Below, in pieces: positions 35,861 through 44,431 of a stretch of DNA of 64,000 bases. The notes below the pieces were generated by a model that searched no databases, was not told the DNA's origin, and was given only the letters and a program-made list of their open reading frames with translations. Where the stretch lies: the NCBI GenBank assembly GCA_903825645.1, contig CAIKBL010000042.1, positions 53,289 to 117,288 of the forward strand. The letters run 5' to 3'. The first letter of the stretch is position 1. Each line of letters begins with the position of its first letter. The position numbers and the translations under genes were made by a program. This DNA comes from an uncultured Pseudomonadota bacterium. GTDB taxonomy: Bacteria; Pseudomonadota; Gammaproteobacteria; Ga0077536.

Positions 35861-38800
35861 GACGGGGGCCCCACCGCCGAACTCGATGAAGTCTCCTCAG
35901 GTACCGCCTCCTTGCGCCGGGAAAACTGCCCGATCAGTACCGGCAGGACCACCAGTATCAGAACAGGCGCCAGCAACATGCCGCCCACGACCACCAGCGC
36001 TAAAGGCTTTTGCACTTGCGAACCAATGCCGGTGGATACGGCCGCCGGCAACAACCCGACGCAGGCCGCAATGCAGGTCATCACGACCGGGCGCATCTGC
36101 ATCTCGCAGGCCCGGCGTAACGCCACCATGCGGGGATAGCCCCGCCGGAGCTGATTATTGAAACTGGTCAACACGATTATGCCGTCCATCGCCGCGATGC
36201 CGAAGAGCGCGATGAAACCGATCGCCGCGGAGACGCTGAACGGCGTACCCGTTACGACTAACGCCAAGACCCCGCCGATAAGGGCCATCGGCATCACGCT
36301 CGCCGCCAGCAGGGCATCGACCACGGATTCGAAATTCAGAAACAACAACAAGCAGATCAGGATGAGACCAATCGGCACCACCACGCCCAGACGTCCCAGC
36401 GCCTCCTGCATCTCACCGAATTCACCCACCCACTCCAACCGGTAGCCGACTGGCAGCTTCAATGTCTCGGCAATTTTGTCCTGTGCCGCCGACACGGCCG
36501 ATCCGAGATCCCGACCCCGCACGCTGAATTTGATGGGGATATAACGTTCCTGCTGCTCCCGATAGATAAACGCAGCGCCGGAGACCAGCTTGACCGTGGC
36601 CACGTCCGCCAGCGGCACGGGGACCACCGTCGTCCCATCCGGCGCGAGCGCCCCGATGGTCAGGTGCCGAATAGCTTCCAGACTACTGCGATATTCGGGT
36701 GCCAGGCGCACCATGATCGGGAAATTTCGATCGCTGCCGTCCTCGTAAAGATTGCCGGCAGGTTGTCCGCCGATGGCGGTTTGAACCGTGGTATTCACAT
36801 CCCCGGGTGAGAGCCCGTAACGCGCCGCCCGTACCCGGTCGACATCAATTTTAACCGTCGGCTGGCCGAGGGAATTCAAGACAGCCAGATCCGTGATCCC
36901 CGGGATCGTCTTCATGATCTCTTTGATGCGCGCCGCTGTTTTTTCGAGCGTCTCCAGATCCTTGCCAAAGAGCTTGACCGAGTTTTCACCTTTCACACCC
37001 GACGCCGCCTCTTCCACGTTATCCTGAATGTTCTGCGAGAAATTGAACTCTACGCCCGGGAACTTCGCCACTAGCGCATCGTTCAACTGTTGCGTAAGCG
37101 CCGCCTTGTCGATCCCTTTTGGCCAATCCTTCGCGGGTTTCAGGGGCACAAAAAATTCCGCATTAAAAAATCCCGTCGCATCCGTGCCATCGTCCGGTCG
37201 CCCGTTCTGGGAAATCACCGTGACCATTTCCGGAAATCCGCGTATCACTTTCCGCATGTCATTGACGTAACGATTACCTTCCTCTAGCGAAATCGAAGGC
37301 GGCATCGTGGCTCGAATCCAGAAGTTGCCCTCTTCGAGTTTCGGCAGAAACTCCAATCCAAGCGCTTGGGCAGCCACCACTGCACCCGCACAAAGCAGGA
37401 CCGCGCCGGCGAGGGTAATAAATTGGTGCCGCAAGACCAGATCCAATACCGGACCATAAAGCCGCCGGATTCGACGAACGGCAAAGGTTTCGATTTCGCT
37501 TAAATTTTGCGTCAGAAGCAGCGCACTCAACGCCGGCGACACGGTAAAGGTTGCTAGGAGCCCTCCCCCAATCGCGTAAGCGTAAGTCCGCGCCATGGGT
37601 CCGAAAATGTGGCCTTCCACGCCAGCCAGTGTAAAAAGGGGCACGAAGCCCGCAATGATGATCGCGACCGAAAAGAAGATGGCACGATTGACTTCGGTGG
37701 CCGCCTTTTCAACCACCAGCAAATGAGGATCGCGACCGACGGTCGCTGGGGCGTGTTCGGCTTCGACAAGGTGTCTGAAAATCGTCTCGACCATGATCAC
37801 GGTTGCATCGACGATGAGCCCAAAATCAATCGCACCTACGGATAAGAGATTGGCCGACTCCCCCATCGCCAACATGATCATGATCGCGAAAAACAAGGCG
37901 AACGGAATGGTCGTCGCCACGATCAAGGCACTGCGAAGGTTCCCCAGAAACAGCCATTGGACGACAAAAATAAGCGCCACCCCGGTAACCATGTTGTGGA
38001 GCACGGTATGGGTAGTGATGTTGATGAGATCGGTGCGATCGTAGATTTTTTCGAGATGAACGCCGGGCGGCAGGATTCCGCTTGTGTTGTCTTTTTCAAT
38101 CTCCGCTTCGACGCGTCGCAGGGTCGGTAAACTCTGCTCGCCACGCCGCATCAGAATGATGCCCTCCACGACCTCATTGTCATCGTCTTGTCCCGCAATG
38201 CCGAGCCGCGGCAGATGGCCTATAGCGATGGTCGCCACATCGCGCAGATACACCGGCGCGCCGTTATTCGCGGCGATCAACGTGTTGCGGATATCTTCCA
38301 TGGAATGAATGAGCCCAATGCCACGCACCACCGCGGCCTGGGCGCCCATCGTGATGGTCTGTCCACCTACGTTGACATTGCCATTGTTCAGGGCCTGTAA
38401 GACTTGTGGCAACGTGATGCCATAACGGCTGAGGCTATTCTGGTCGATGATGGCATCGAAGGTTTTGGTCTTACCGCCCCAACCGTTAACATCGATGACG
38501 CCCGGCACCGCTTTCAGTCGTCGTTGCAGGATCCAGTCCTGGATGGTCTTGAGATCCATCGCGAGGTATCCCGGTGGGCCACGGAGACGATAACGGTAGA
38601 TTTCCCCGATCGGACTCGTCGGGGAAATCTGCGGTTGCACGCCATTCGGGAGCGGGCTGAGGGCCGACAATCGATTGATGACCCACTGCTCAGCCTGCTG
38701 ATAGGTGAAGTCGTAAGTGAACTGAACTTTGACATCGGACAGACCGAACAGCGAAATCGTCCGAATCGCCGAGACATGCGGCATCCCGGCCAGTTGAATT

Positions 38801-39006
38801 TCAATGGGAATGGTGACGTAGCGCTCGATTTCCTCCGCCGACATGCCGCTGCTCTGCGTGACGATGTCGACCAGCGGCGGGACGGGATCGGGGTAGGCTT
38901 CGATGTTGAGTTTACTGAATGCGACTAGACCGGCGCCCAGGAAAAGGATCAGCGCGATGACAATCAGGACGCGATAACGCAGCGCAGCCGCGATAAGACG
39001 ATTCAT
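35857..39006 (-). CDS. CusA/CzcA family heavy-metal RND efflux pump
   Basis: 1049 residues, twelve membrane segments and two large periplasmic loops. N-terminal FSKLNIEAYPDPVPPLVDIVT and EIERYVTIPIEIQLAG are diagnostic of metal-type (HME) RND pumps. TM4 has D394-F-G-L-I-V-D400-A-T-V-I-M-V-E407, the proton-relay motif. The usual Gly after the second Asp is Ala, so the motif departs from the canonical CzcA and CusA versions. The metal (Cu/Ag, Zn/Co/Cd or other) cannot be fixed. It overlaps the channel gene and starts two bases after the adaptor stop. Confidence 0.93.
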   Translation of the reverse strand: MNRLIAAALRYRVLIVIALILFLGAGLVAFSKLNIEAYPDPVPPLVDIVTQSSGMSAEEIERYVTIPIEIQLAGMPHVSAIRTISLFGLSDVKVQFTYDFTYQQAEQWVINRLSALSPLPNGVQPQISPTSPIGEIYRYRLRGPPGYLAMDLKTIQDWILQRRLKAVPGVIDVNGWGGKTKTFDAIIDQNSLSRYGITLPQVLQALNNGNVNVGGQTITMGAQAAVVRGIGLIHSMEDIRNTLIAANNGAPVYLRDVATIAIGHLPRLGIAGQDDDNEVVEGIILMRRGEQSLPTLRRVEAEIEKDNTSGILPPGVHLEKIYDRTDLINITTHTVLHNMVTGVALIFVVQWLFLGNLRSALIVATTIPFALFFAIMIMLAMGESANLLSVGAIDFGLIVDATVIMVETIFRHLVEAEHAPATVGRDPHLLVVEKAATEVNRAIFFSVAIIIAGFVPLFTLAGVEGHIFGPMARTYAYAIGGGLLATFTVSPALSALLLTQNLSEIETFAVRRIRRLYGPVLDLVLRHQFITLAGAVLLCAGAVVAAQALGLEFLPKLEEGNFWIRATMPPSISLEEGNRYVNDMRKVIRGFPEMVTVISQNGRPDDGTDATGFFNAEFFVPLKPAKDWPKGIDKAALTQQLNDALVAKFPGVEFNFSQNIQDNVEEAASGVKGENSVKLFGKDLETLEKTAARIKEIMKTIPGITDLAVLNSLGQPTVKIDVDRVRAARYGLSPGDVNTTVQTAIGGQPAGNLYEDGSDRNFPIMVRLAPEYRSSLEAIRHLTIGALAPDGTTVVPVPLADVATVKLVSGAAFIYREQQERYIPIKFSVRGRDLGSAVSAAQDKIAETLKLPVGYRLEWVGEFGEMQEALGRLGVVVPIGLILICLLLFLNFESVVDALLAASVMPMALIGGVLALVVTGTPFSVSAAIGFIALFGIAAMDGIIVLTSFNNQLRRGYPRMVALRRACEMQMRPVVMTCIAACVGLLPAAVSTGIGSQVQKPLALVVVGGMLLAPVLILVVLPVLIGQFSRRKEAVPEETSSSSAVGPPS

Positions 39007-39008
39007 GG

Positions 39009-40226
39009 TTAGTCGCTGATCGCCGCTCTGTCGATAAACAGCGCGCCGCTCGTCACCACCTCGTCACCCTTGCTCAAGCCCTCTTCCACTTCCACCATCG
39101 CACCGTCTGAGCGGCCGATCCGGATTTTCCGCAACACGAGGGTCTTGTCTCCCTGCGCCAACCAGACATGGGCTTCGTCGCCTTCGTAGACCACCGCCCC
39201 CTCGGGCACCGCGAGGGCCTCCCGGTCATGCTCGGTGGTGACACTGAAGGTGGCAAACATCTCGGGCCGCAGGATCCCGTCGGGGTTGGCGAGCTGGGCC
39301 CGGACCGGCAAGCGGTGCGTGAGGGGATCGAGCGTCGCTGAAACATAAGACAAGCGCGCCGCGAACACCCGGTCGGGCATCGCAAGCAGGTGCACGCGAA
39401 CGGGCGCCCCAACCTGTACCAGCGGGGCGTCACCTTCGCGCATGTTCGCGACGAGCCAGACGGTGGAGAGGTTCGCGATAGTAAAGACGGGCGCCGAGGC
39501 GCCTGCCTCGATATTCTGGCCCAAGCCGATCTGACGCTGGATGATCGTGCCGCCGATGGGCGCATTGAGCAGCGCCTGGGCGTCCGCTTGCTCCAGCACG
39601 GGGGCGTGCAGCAGGGCTTGGATATCCTTTTCACGCCGACCGAGGATCAATAAATGGTTATGTGCCGCCGTGAAGGTCATCTCACTGGCCTGCGCAACCT
39701 GCCGCGCGCTCAAGAGATCAGTCTGGCTCTGTAACCACGTTTTCAGCGGGGTGCCCTGTGCTGCGTAAAGACCGCTCTGGCGTTTTTCGGTCAGCTCGGC
39801 CAATTTCATCTGGGCACGCGCGGTCGTGCGAGCCGTCGCGGCGACGACCAAATCGTTCTGCGCCTGAGACAACTCCGTCGACTGCACGCGCGCGAGCGGC
39901 GCCCCCGGCTTCACCACATCGCCGATTTTCGCCATCAACTGGGTCACCCGCCCCGAGAATGGCGAAAACACAGGCGTTACCGCTTCGTCGTTCAGCGTGA
40001 TCTTGCCCTCTGTCAGGCGCTCCGCACGAAACGTCATCTGGCTGACCGCCAGAATCTTCAACGTCAACCATTCTGCGGGCGTCGGCTGGAAGGACAGGGG
40101 TGGGGCGGGCGTCGGGACCTTGGGCGCGACGGCCCACACGGGGCTCGCGACCATGAACAGGCCGAGGCAGGGCGCGCGGAGCCAGGAAAGCTCACGTGAA
40201 CAGAATAGCCGCGGTATTTTTTTCAT
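39009..40226 (-). CDS. RND efflux periplasmic adaptor
   Basis: 405 residues from ATG at 40226, with a signal peptide (about 15-33). Lipoyl/barrel elements include VFSPFSGRVTQLMAKIGDVVKPGAPLARV, a helical hairpin (about 110-200) and the second lipoyl half NAPIGGTIIQRQIGLGQNIEAGA, then a beta-barrel and membrane-proximal domain with LAVPEGAVVYEG. It lacks the Cys- or Met-rich metal chaperone extension seen in some CusB proteins. It connects the pump and the outer-membrane channel. No metal regulator gene is adjacent; the 287 bases upstream hold nothing recognised. Confidence 0.92.
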   Translation of the reverse strand: MKKIPRLFCSRELSWLRAPCLGLFMVASPVWAVAPKVPTPAPPLSFQPTPAEWLTLKILAVSQMTFRAERLTEGKITLNDEAVTPVFSPFSGRVTQLMAKIGDVVKPGAPLARVQSTELSQAQNDLVVAATARTTARAQMKLAELTEKRQSGLYAAQGTPLKTWLQSQTDLLSARQVAQASEMTFTAAHNHLLILGRREKDIQALLHAPVLEQADAQALLNAPIGGTIIQRQIGLGQNIEAGASAPVFTIANLSTVWLVANMREGDAPLVQVGAPVRVHLLAMPDRVFAARLSYVSATLDPLTHRLPVRAQLANPDGILRPEMFATFSVTTEHDREALAVPEGAVVYEGDEAHVWLAQGDKTLVLRKIRIGRSDGAMVEVEEGLSKGDEVVTSGALFIDRAAISD

Positions 40227-40513
40227 GGCATTGGGATCGTCACGGCAGCTTGGCGTACGCATTGCAGGATCACGCGACTGCCGCGGACGAACGACGAATT
40301 CCGTCTCGCGGCAGGATTGGTTTATCAGACTTCGGCGGCGTTGCTATCGGCCTTCCGCGGAAATCCAGCGGGACGCGCAATATACCCGCCCGACAAGTCA
40401 GTTCAACCCTCGCGTCCGCGCCATCTTAGCTCAGCGGCATGACTCCGCGCTGAACGCAACCGCGGAACGAAATCCGGCGACCCGCCGCTGCGGCGCGCGC
40501 TTATTCCCCGGAT

Positions 40514-41344
40514 TCAGGCCCCCGTGGCGGATCCGGCAGCCGGAGGGATCCCGTGCTCGGCAATCCAGGCGCGTCGCGCCTCAAAGGGTTGCTTGACGTA
40601 ATCCCGCATCAACGCCATCGCTTCAGGCGTGACAATCGTCTTCAACCATTCCTCGGCTTCGATACGCAGTCCTTCCTCGATGGGCAAATTAGCGCCTCGC
40701 ACGATAGATCGCTTGGCGGCCACCACCGACACCGCGGATTGACGGGCGAGCCCCTCGGCTACTTCGACCGCACGAGCGCGGGCATTGTCCGCGAGCTCCG
40801 TGACGATACCGAGCTCCAGCGCGCCCTGCGGCGTGACGGTACGGCTCCGTAACAGAAAATCCAGGGCACGCCCGTGCCCGATGATGCGCGCTAACAGTTG
40901 CGAGCCCGTCCCCGTCAAGATCCCGAGCGCCACTTCCGGAAATCCGATCCGGTAATCCCCGCGCTGCGCAACCCGGATGTCGCAATTGAGTGAGAGCTCG
41001 AGACCCGCCCCCATGGTGTCGCCACTCAGCGCGGCCACGACCGGCTTGTCGAGATAGGCAAGCGACCGCAGCAGCGTATGATAGCCGTAGATCATGCCGT
41101 GCGCCAATTGTCGAAGCTTCGCCGGATCATCCCCCCAGACCACCAGCTCCTCGACGCTGTAGTGCGTGATATAGCGCTCGGGCACAGCACCGGTCAGCAC
41201 CACCGCGCGAATGGCGGGATCTCGCCACTGTTCAATCAACTGCGCAAGCTCGGCAGTCGCGTCGGCAACCAGGTAGTTGGTCGGGGGGTTGCGGTAGGCC
41301 GCCACGATGACGGGCCCACGGTGTTCGATGTCCCAGTATTTCAC
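40514..41344 (-). CDS. Enoyl-CoA hydratase/isomerase (crotonase) with both glutamates
   Basis: 276 residues. The oxyanion loop ALSGDTMGAGLELSLNCDIR holds Glu116, and FPEVALGILTGTGS holds Glu137. They lie where classical enoyl-CoA hydratase has its two catalytic glutamates, so water addition to a 2-enoyl-CoA is plausible. The N-terminus (MKYWDIEHRGPVIVAAY) is standard. It diverges from the EthD-like gene at 41459 with a 114-base gap. Confidence 0.85.
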   Translation of the reverse strand: MKYWDIEHRGPVIVAAYRNPPTNYLVADATAELAQLIEQWRDPAIRAVVLTGAVPERYITHYSVEELVVWGDDPAKLRQLAHGMIYGYHTLLRSLAYLDKPVVAALSGDTMGAGLELSLNCDIRVAQRGDYRIGFPEVALGILTGTGSQLLARIIGHGRALDFLLRSRTVTPQGALELGIVTELADNARARAVEVAEGLARQSAVSVVAAKRSIVRGANLPIEEGLRIEAEEWLKTIVTPEAMALMRDYVKQPFEARRAWIAEHGIPPAAGSATGA

Positions 41345-41458
41345 GAAGTTCTCCTGTCAGCGGGATGTCTGCGTTGATCCTGTCCCCTACTATAGCCCGA
41401 GTACTGTCGATTCACGGTACATCAACTGAAGACAGCCCGAACCCACAGGAGCGTTAGC

Positions 41459-41785
41459 ATGAAACATGTCGTCGTCGTTTTGACCGAACCCGTCGCCGGC
41501 CGCGAAGCCGAATACGACGAATACTATGAAAAGCTTCACCTTGACGAGGTGCTCGCCACCACCGGCTGGTCATCCGCGCAACGGTTTAAATTGGGTGCCG
41601 AGCAGGGCATGGCCTGCCCACTCCCCTACCTCGCTTTCTACGAGGCGGAAGCGCCCGACGCCGCAACGGTCATGGAGACCCTCACCGCCACCCGCAAACG
41701 GCGGGTACAAAGTGGGGCTCTGAACCGACAGACGGCGGGGGTTTGGATCTTCAGCGAGACCGGGCCGCGCCATACCGGAGATTGA
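41459..41785 (+). CDS. Small EthD-like/dimeric alpha-beta barrel protein
   Basis: 108 residues preceded by AGGAGCG. A ferredoxin-like alpha-beta fold is suggested by KHVVVVLTEPVAGREAEYDE, YYEKLHLDEVLATTGW and PYLAFYEAEAPD. The Y-x-E-x-H-L-D-E-V pattern is that of EthD/DUF4286-type barrels, half the size of the tandem protein at 6051. Function is unknown. It converges with the Cys/His-rich gene. Confidence 0.7.
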   Translation: MKHVVVVLTEPVAGREAEYDEYYEKLHLDEVLATTGWSSAQRFKLGAEQGMACPLPYLAFYEAEAPDAATVMETLTATRKRRVQSGALNRQTAGVWIFSETGPRHTGD

Positions 41786-41842
41786 AAGCCCATGAAGCTG
41801 TTTGCCCGCGGCGATCTCCTAAGCCCCGCGGGCAAACCCGAC

Positions 41843-42526
41843 TCAGGCTGGTTTTTCCAGGCCAATACGCGTGTAGAACTTGAGCGGTATTTCCTTTGGA
41901 TTCTTATAGACGATAAGAGAGCAGTGATCTTTGCCGAGTTTGGCCGCGGGTTCGACCACCACGAATGGATGGCCGTTCTCTTCGATGTCTATTTTTTCCA
42001 TGGCGTACTCATGCGCACAATACACGGGGTAATTGCTACAGCCATAGGTCATGGGCTGCGGTTTTTCGATCGTCAAAAAAGCATCTGGACCTTCGTATTT
42101 TCCTTCTTGGATAAGGCGCCCGCCGCTGCCGCAGGGACACATTTTGACGGTGATTTTCTCATCATCCTCGATGATTTCGAGCGGCTGCAGATGGCCATGC
42201 AGACCGGCCGCGAACATCTTGATTTTGGCCGGTAGAGAAGCTGCATCTTTGGGCATGCTGTCCAGAATCGGTTTCCACCACGCGCGCACGCCCTCCAGCA
42301 TGACGTCATCCAAGGCCTGATCGCCATACCGTCGTCCGACTTCGCTCAGGGTAGCCGTAATCCAGTTACGATAAAGATCGTGCATGCTCAGAAATTCGTT
42401 ATACATGCGCTGGGCAATTTTCTTCGCCTTAGTCGCGTCACCCGCCTCGATCGCATCGGTCAGTCGGTCCACGGTGCGACGTTCCATCTGGCGTAGTTCG
42501 TCGTCTGTAAAAAAGCGCTCTGCCAT
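41843..42526 (-). CDS. Uncharacterised Cys/His-rich protein
   Basis: 227 residues from ATG at 42526 (a second ATG one codon earlier is equally possible). The N-terminal ~115 residues look helical (DELRQMERRTVDRLTDAIEA, KAKKIAQRMYNEF). The C-terminal half has C-P-C-G-S-G-G (residues 130-136), Y-G-C-S-N-Y-P-V-Y-C-A-H-E-Y (161-174) and a late Cys near 202. Five Cys and several His could bind a metal or cofactor. I do not recognise the family with certainty; a link to amino-thiazoline hydrolase-like proteins is possible but unproved. It is followed by the deacylase-like gene on the same strand. Confidence 0.6.
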   Translation of the reverse strand: MAERFFTDDELRQMERRTVDRLTDAIEAGDATKAKKIAQRMYNEFLSMHDLYRNWITATLSEVGRRYGDQALDDVMLEGVRAWWKPILDSMPKDAASLPAKIKMFAAGLHGHLQPLEIIEDDEKITVKMCPCGSGGRLIQEGKYEGPDAFLTIEKPQPMTYGCSNYPVYCAHEYAMEKIDIEENGHPFVVVEPAAKLGKDHCSLIVYKNPKEIPLKFYTRIGLEKPA

Positions 42527-42580
42527 CATTCCCCCTTGTTTTTGCTAACGACCGGCACTCGAGATGCCGATTGATTGTCT

Positions 42581-44254
42581 TCAACTGCGCAAGACCTGCC
42601 CCGCCCGTGCCTCCGTCAACGCACCCTGCTCATAAACGCAGGCGCCGTTGACGATAGTATGCAGAATGCCGCGTGAAGGCATCACCATCCGCTTCGCGCC
42701 GCCCGGCAAGTCGTAGCGCCGCTCTCCGCGATTGTTCGAGCCCACGGTGTGGGGATCGAAAATCGTGATGTCGGCCGCCAGTCCGACTTGCAAGCGACCC
42801 CGATCGCGGATCCCAAAAAAATCCGCCGGATCACTCGTCAGCCGGCGCACTCCCTCTTCAAGGGTCAGCGCCCCCTGCTCGCGCACCCAGGTACCCAGCA
42901 GGTAGGTCGGATAGCCGGCATCACACAGCATATCGACATGCGCACCACCATCCCCTAGCCCGAGCAGCATATCGGGATTAGCCATGATTTCTTTCATGCG
43001 ATCCACCCGGTGATTGAATGTGGAGAGGGTGAACTCGATATCCAGATCATCCTGCAGGACTAGGTCGAGAAAGGCATCGACCGGATCTTGGCCCTGCGCG
43101 ATCGCGAGTTCGGCGATGGTCCGACCTTCGCACGCTTTGAGCGCCGCCGAGCGCACCTCGTGAACCCGTACCCGCGCCCAGTTGCCAAAGGTCTGGGGCT
43201 TTTTTAAATCTTCCCGAAACTGGTCACGGAACGCGTGATCCGCATAGATGGCACGCTGGGCCGATTTCGATTGATCCTGGAACACCCGTCGCCAGGACGG
43301 AAACGCCGCAAAGGTAAACGGATTACGCATATTTACTTCGCGGGTCAGCGGCAAGGGCGAGGTTTGCGGGCGGGCGCCTTGACGAATTAGAGGCGCGACC
43401 TTGGTCAGCGTATCCCGCACTGCTTCGGGAATGTCGTCCCGATCGAACATCGCAATGAACGTGACCGGGCGTTGGCTATGCTCGAGCAGCGCGGCCAGCA
43501 CCGCATATTCTTCGTCGTCGAGAACCGCAATCTGCCGGGTCAACGCGATTTCAATCGCGCCTTTGCCCCGCTCGCGCAGCAGACTGGCATAGGCCTGATA
43601 TTCCGCCGGACTCGCATTACGACAACCCAAAGGTTGTCCTCCGTAGCCCATGTGTTGATTGAGCATCGTGCTTGAGAAGCCGAATGCGCCCGCGTCCAGT
43701 GCTTCCCCAAGCAGGGCGCGGATCTGCTGGGTTTCAGTCGGGTTCGCCGCGCGCGCCATCGAGGCCTCCCCCATCACGTAATGGCGGAAGGGCGTCAGCG
43801 GGGCGAGAAAGGCTAAATTCACCGCAGGGGCACGGGCGGCGGCGGCGGCCATGAATTCCGGAAACGTCTCCCAATTCCACGTAATCCCGCGTTCCAGCAC
43901 CTCGAACGGGATGGCCTCGACATTGACGAGATCTCGCATCGCGACCTCACGCGCGCCCGGCCGGCAAGGTGCTATCCCGACACCGCAATTGCCCATGACC
44001 ACGCTCGTGACCCCATGCCAGGGAGACGGGGTGGCGGCCGCGTCCCAGCAAAGCTGAGCGTCGTAATGCGTATGAGGATCAATGAAACCCGGGGCCACCA
44101 CGCAGTCAGCCGCATCGATGGTCCGATGAGCACTTTCGCTAATGCGCCCAATCGCGGCAATCCGCCCGCCGGCGACGGCAATATCGGCGTGCCGCGCAGG
44201 GGTGCCTGATCCGTCGATGACCGTGCCGTTTTTGATCAACAGATCGTAGGCCAT
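42581..44254 (-). CDS. N-acyl-D-amino-acid deacylase family amidohydrolase
   Basis: 557 residues, amidohydrolase fold: N-terminal beta-sandwich (MAYDLLIKNGTVIDGSG), metal ligands H61-x-H63 (APGFIDPHTHYDAQ), a TIM barrel, and the late Asp in LGDGGAHVDML. It ends with the second half of the sandwich (GLAADITIFDPHTVGSN). The family includes D-aminoacylases, but relatives in CoA-degradation clusters probably open cyclic amides or act on other C-N or C-O bonds. It is likely co-transcribed with the Cys/His-rich gene 54 bases downstream. Confidence 0.82.
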   Translation of the reverse strand: MAYDLLIKNGTVIDGSGTPARHADIAVAGGRIAAIGRISESAHRTIDAADCVVAPGFIDPHTHYDAQLCWDAAATPSPWHGVTSVVMGNCGVGIAPCRPGAREVAMRDLVNVEAIPFEVLERGITWNWETFPEFMAAAAARAPAVNLAFLAPLTPFRHYVMGEASMARAANPTETQQIRALLGEALDAGAFGFSSTMLNQHMGYGGQPLGCRNASPAEYQAYASLLRERGKGAIEIALTRQIAVLDDEEYAVLAALLEHSQRPVTFIAMFDRDDIPEAVRDTLTKVAPLIRQGARPQTSPLPLTREVNMRNPFTFAAFPSWRRVFQDQSKSAQRAIYADHAFRDQFREDLKKPQTFGNWARVRVHEVRSAALKACEGRTIAELAIAQGQDPVDAFLDLVLQDDLDIEFTLSTFNHRVDRMKEIMANPDMLLGLGDGGAHVDMLCDAGYPTYLLGTWVREQGALTLEEGVRRLTSDPADFFGIRDRGRLQVGLAADITIFDPHTVGSNNRGERRYDLPGGAKRMVMPSRGILHTIVNGACVYEQGALTEARAGQVLRS

Positions 44255-44431
44255 AAAACAACTCCTTTGCAGCTGAGGGTGTCGCCGCCGCCCGCGGCGG
44301 TCGCGTGCTTTCCGTTCTAATGCAAACCCGTGTCCGCGGCAACCGCTACCGGCGCTCGGGACGGGCGGCTTTCCGAAAATAGCGCCGCCGCCTATCCTGC
44401 CACTTTACGGGTTAGCGAATAGGAGTCTGCC

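Noticed and set aside
36158..38928. Open plus-strand frames inside the RND pump gene
   Set aside because: They are shadows of a 1049-residue gene with clear family motifs on the minus strand.
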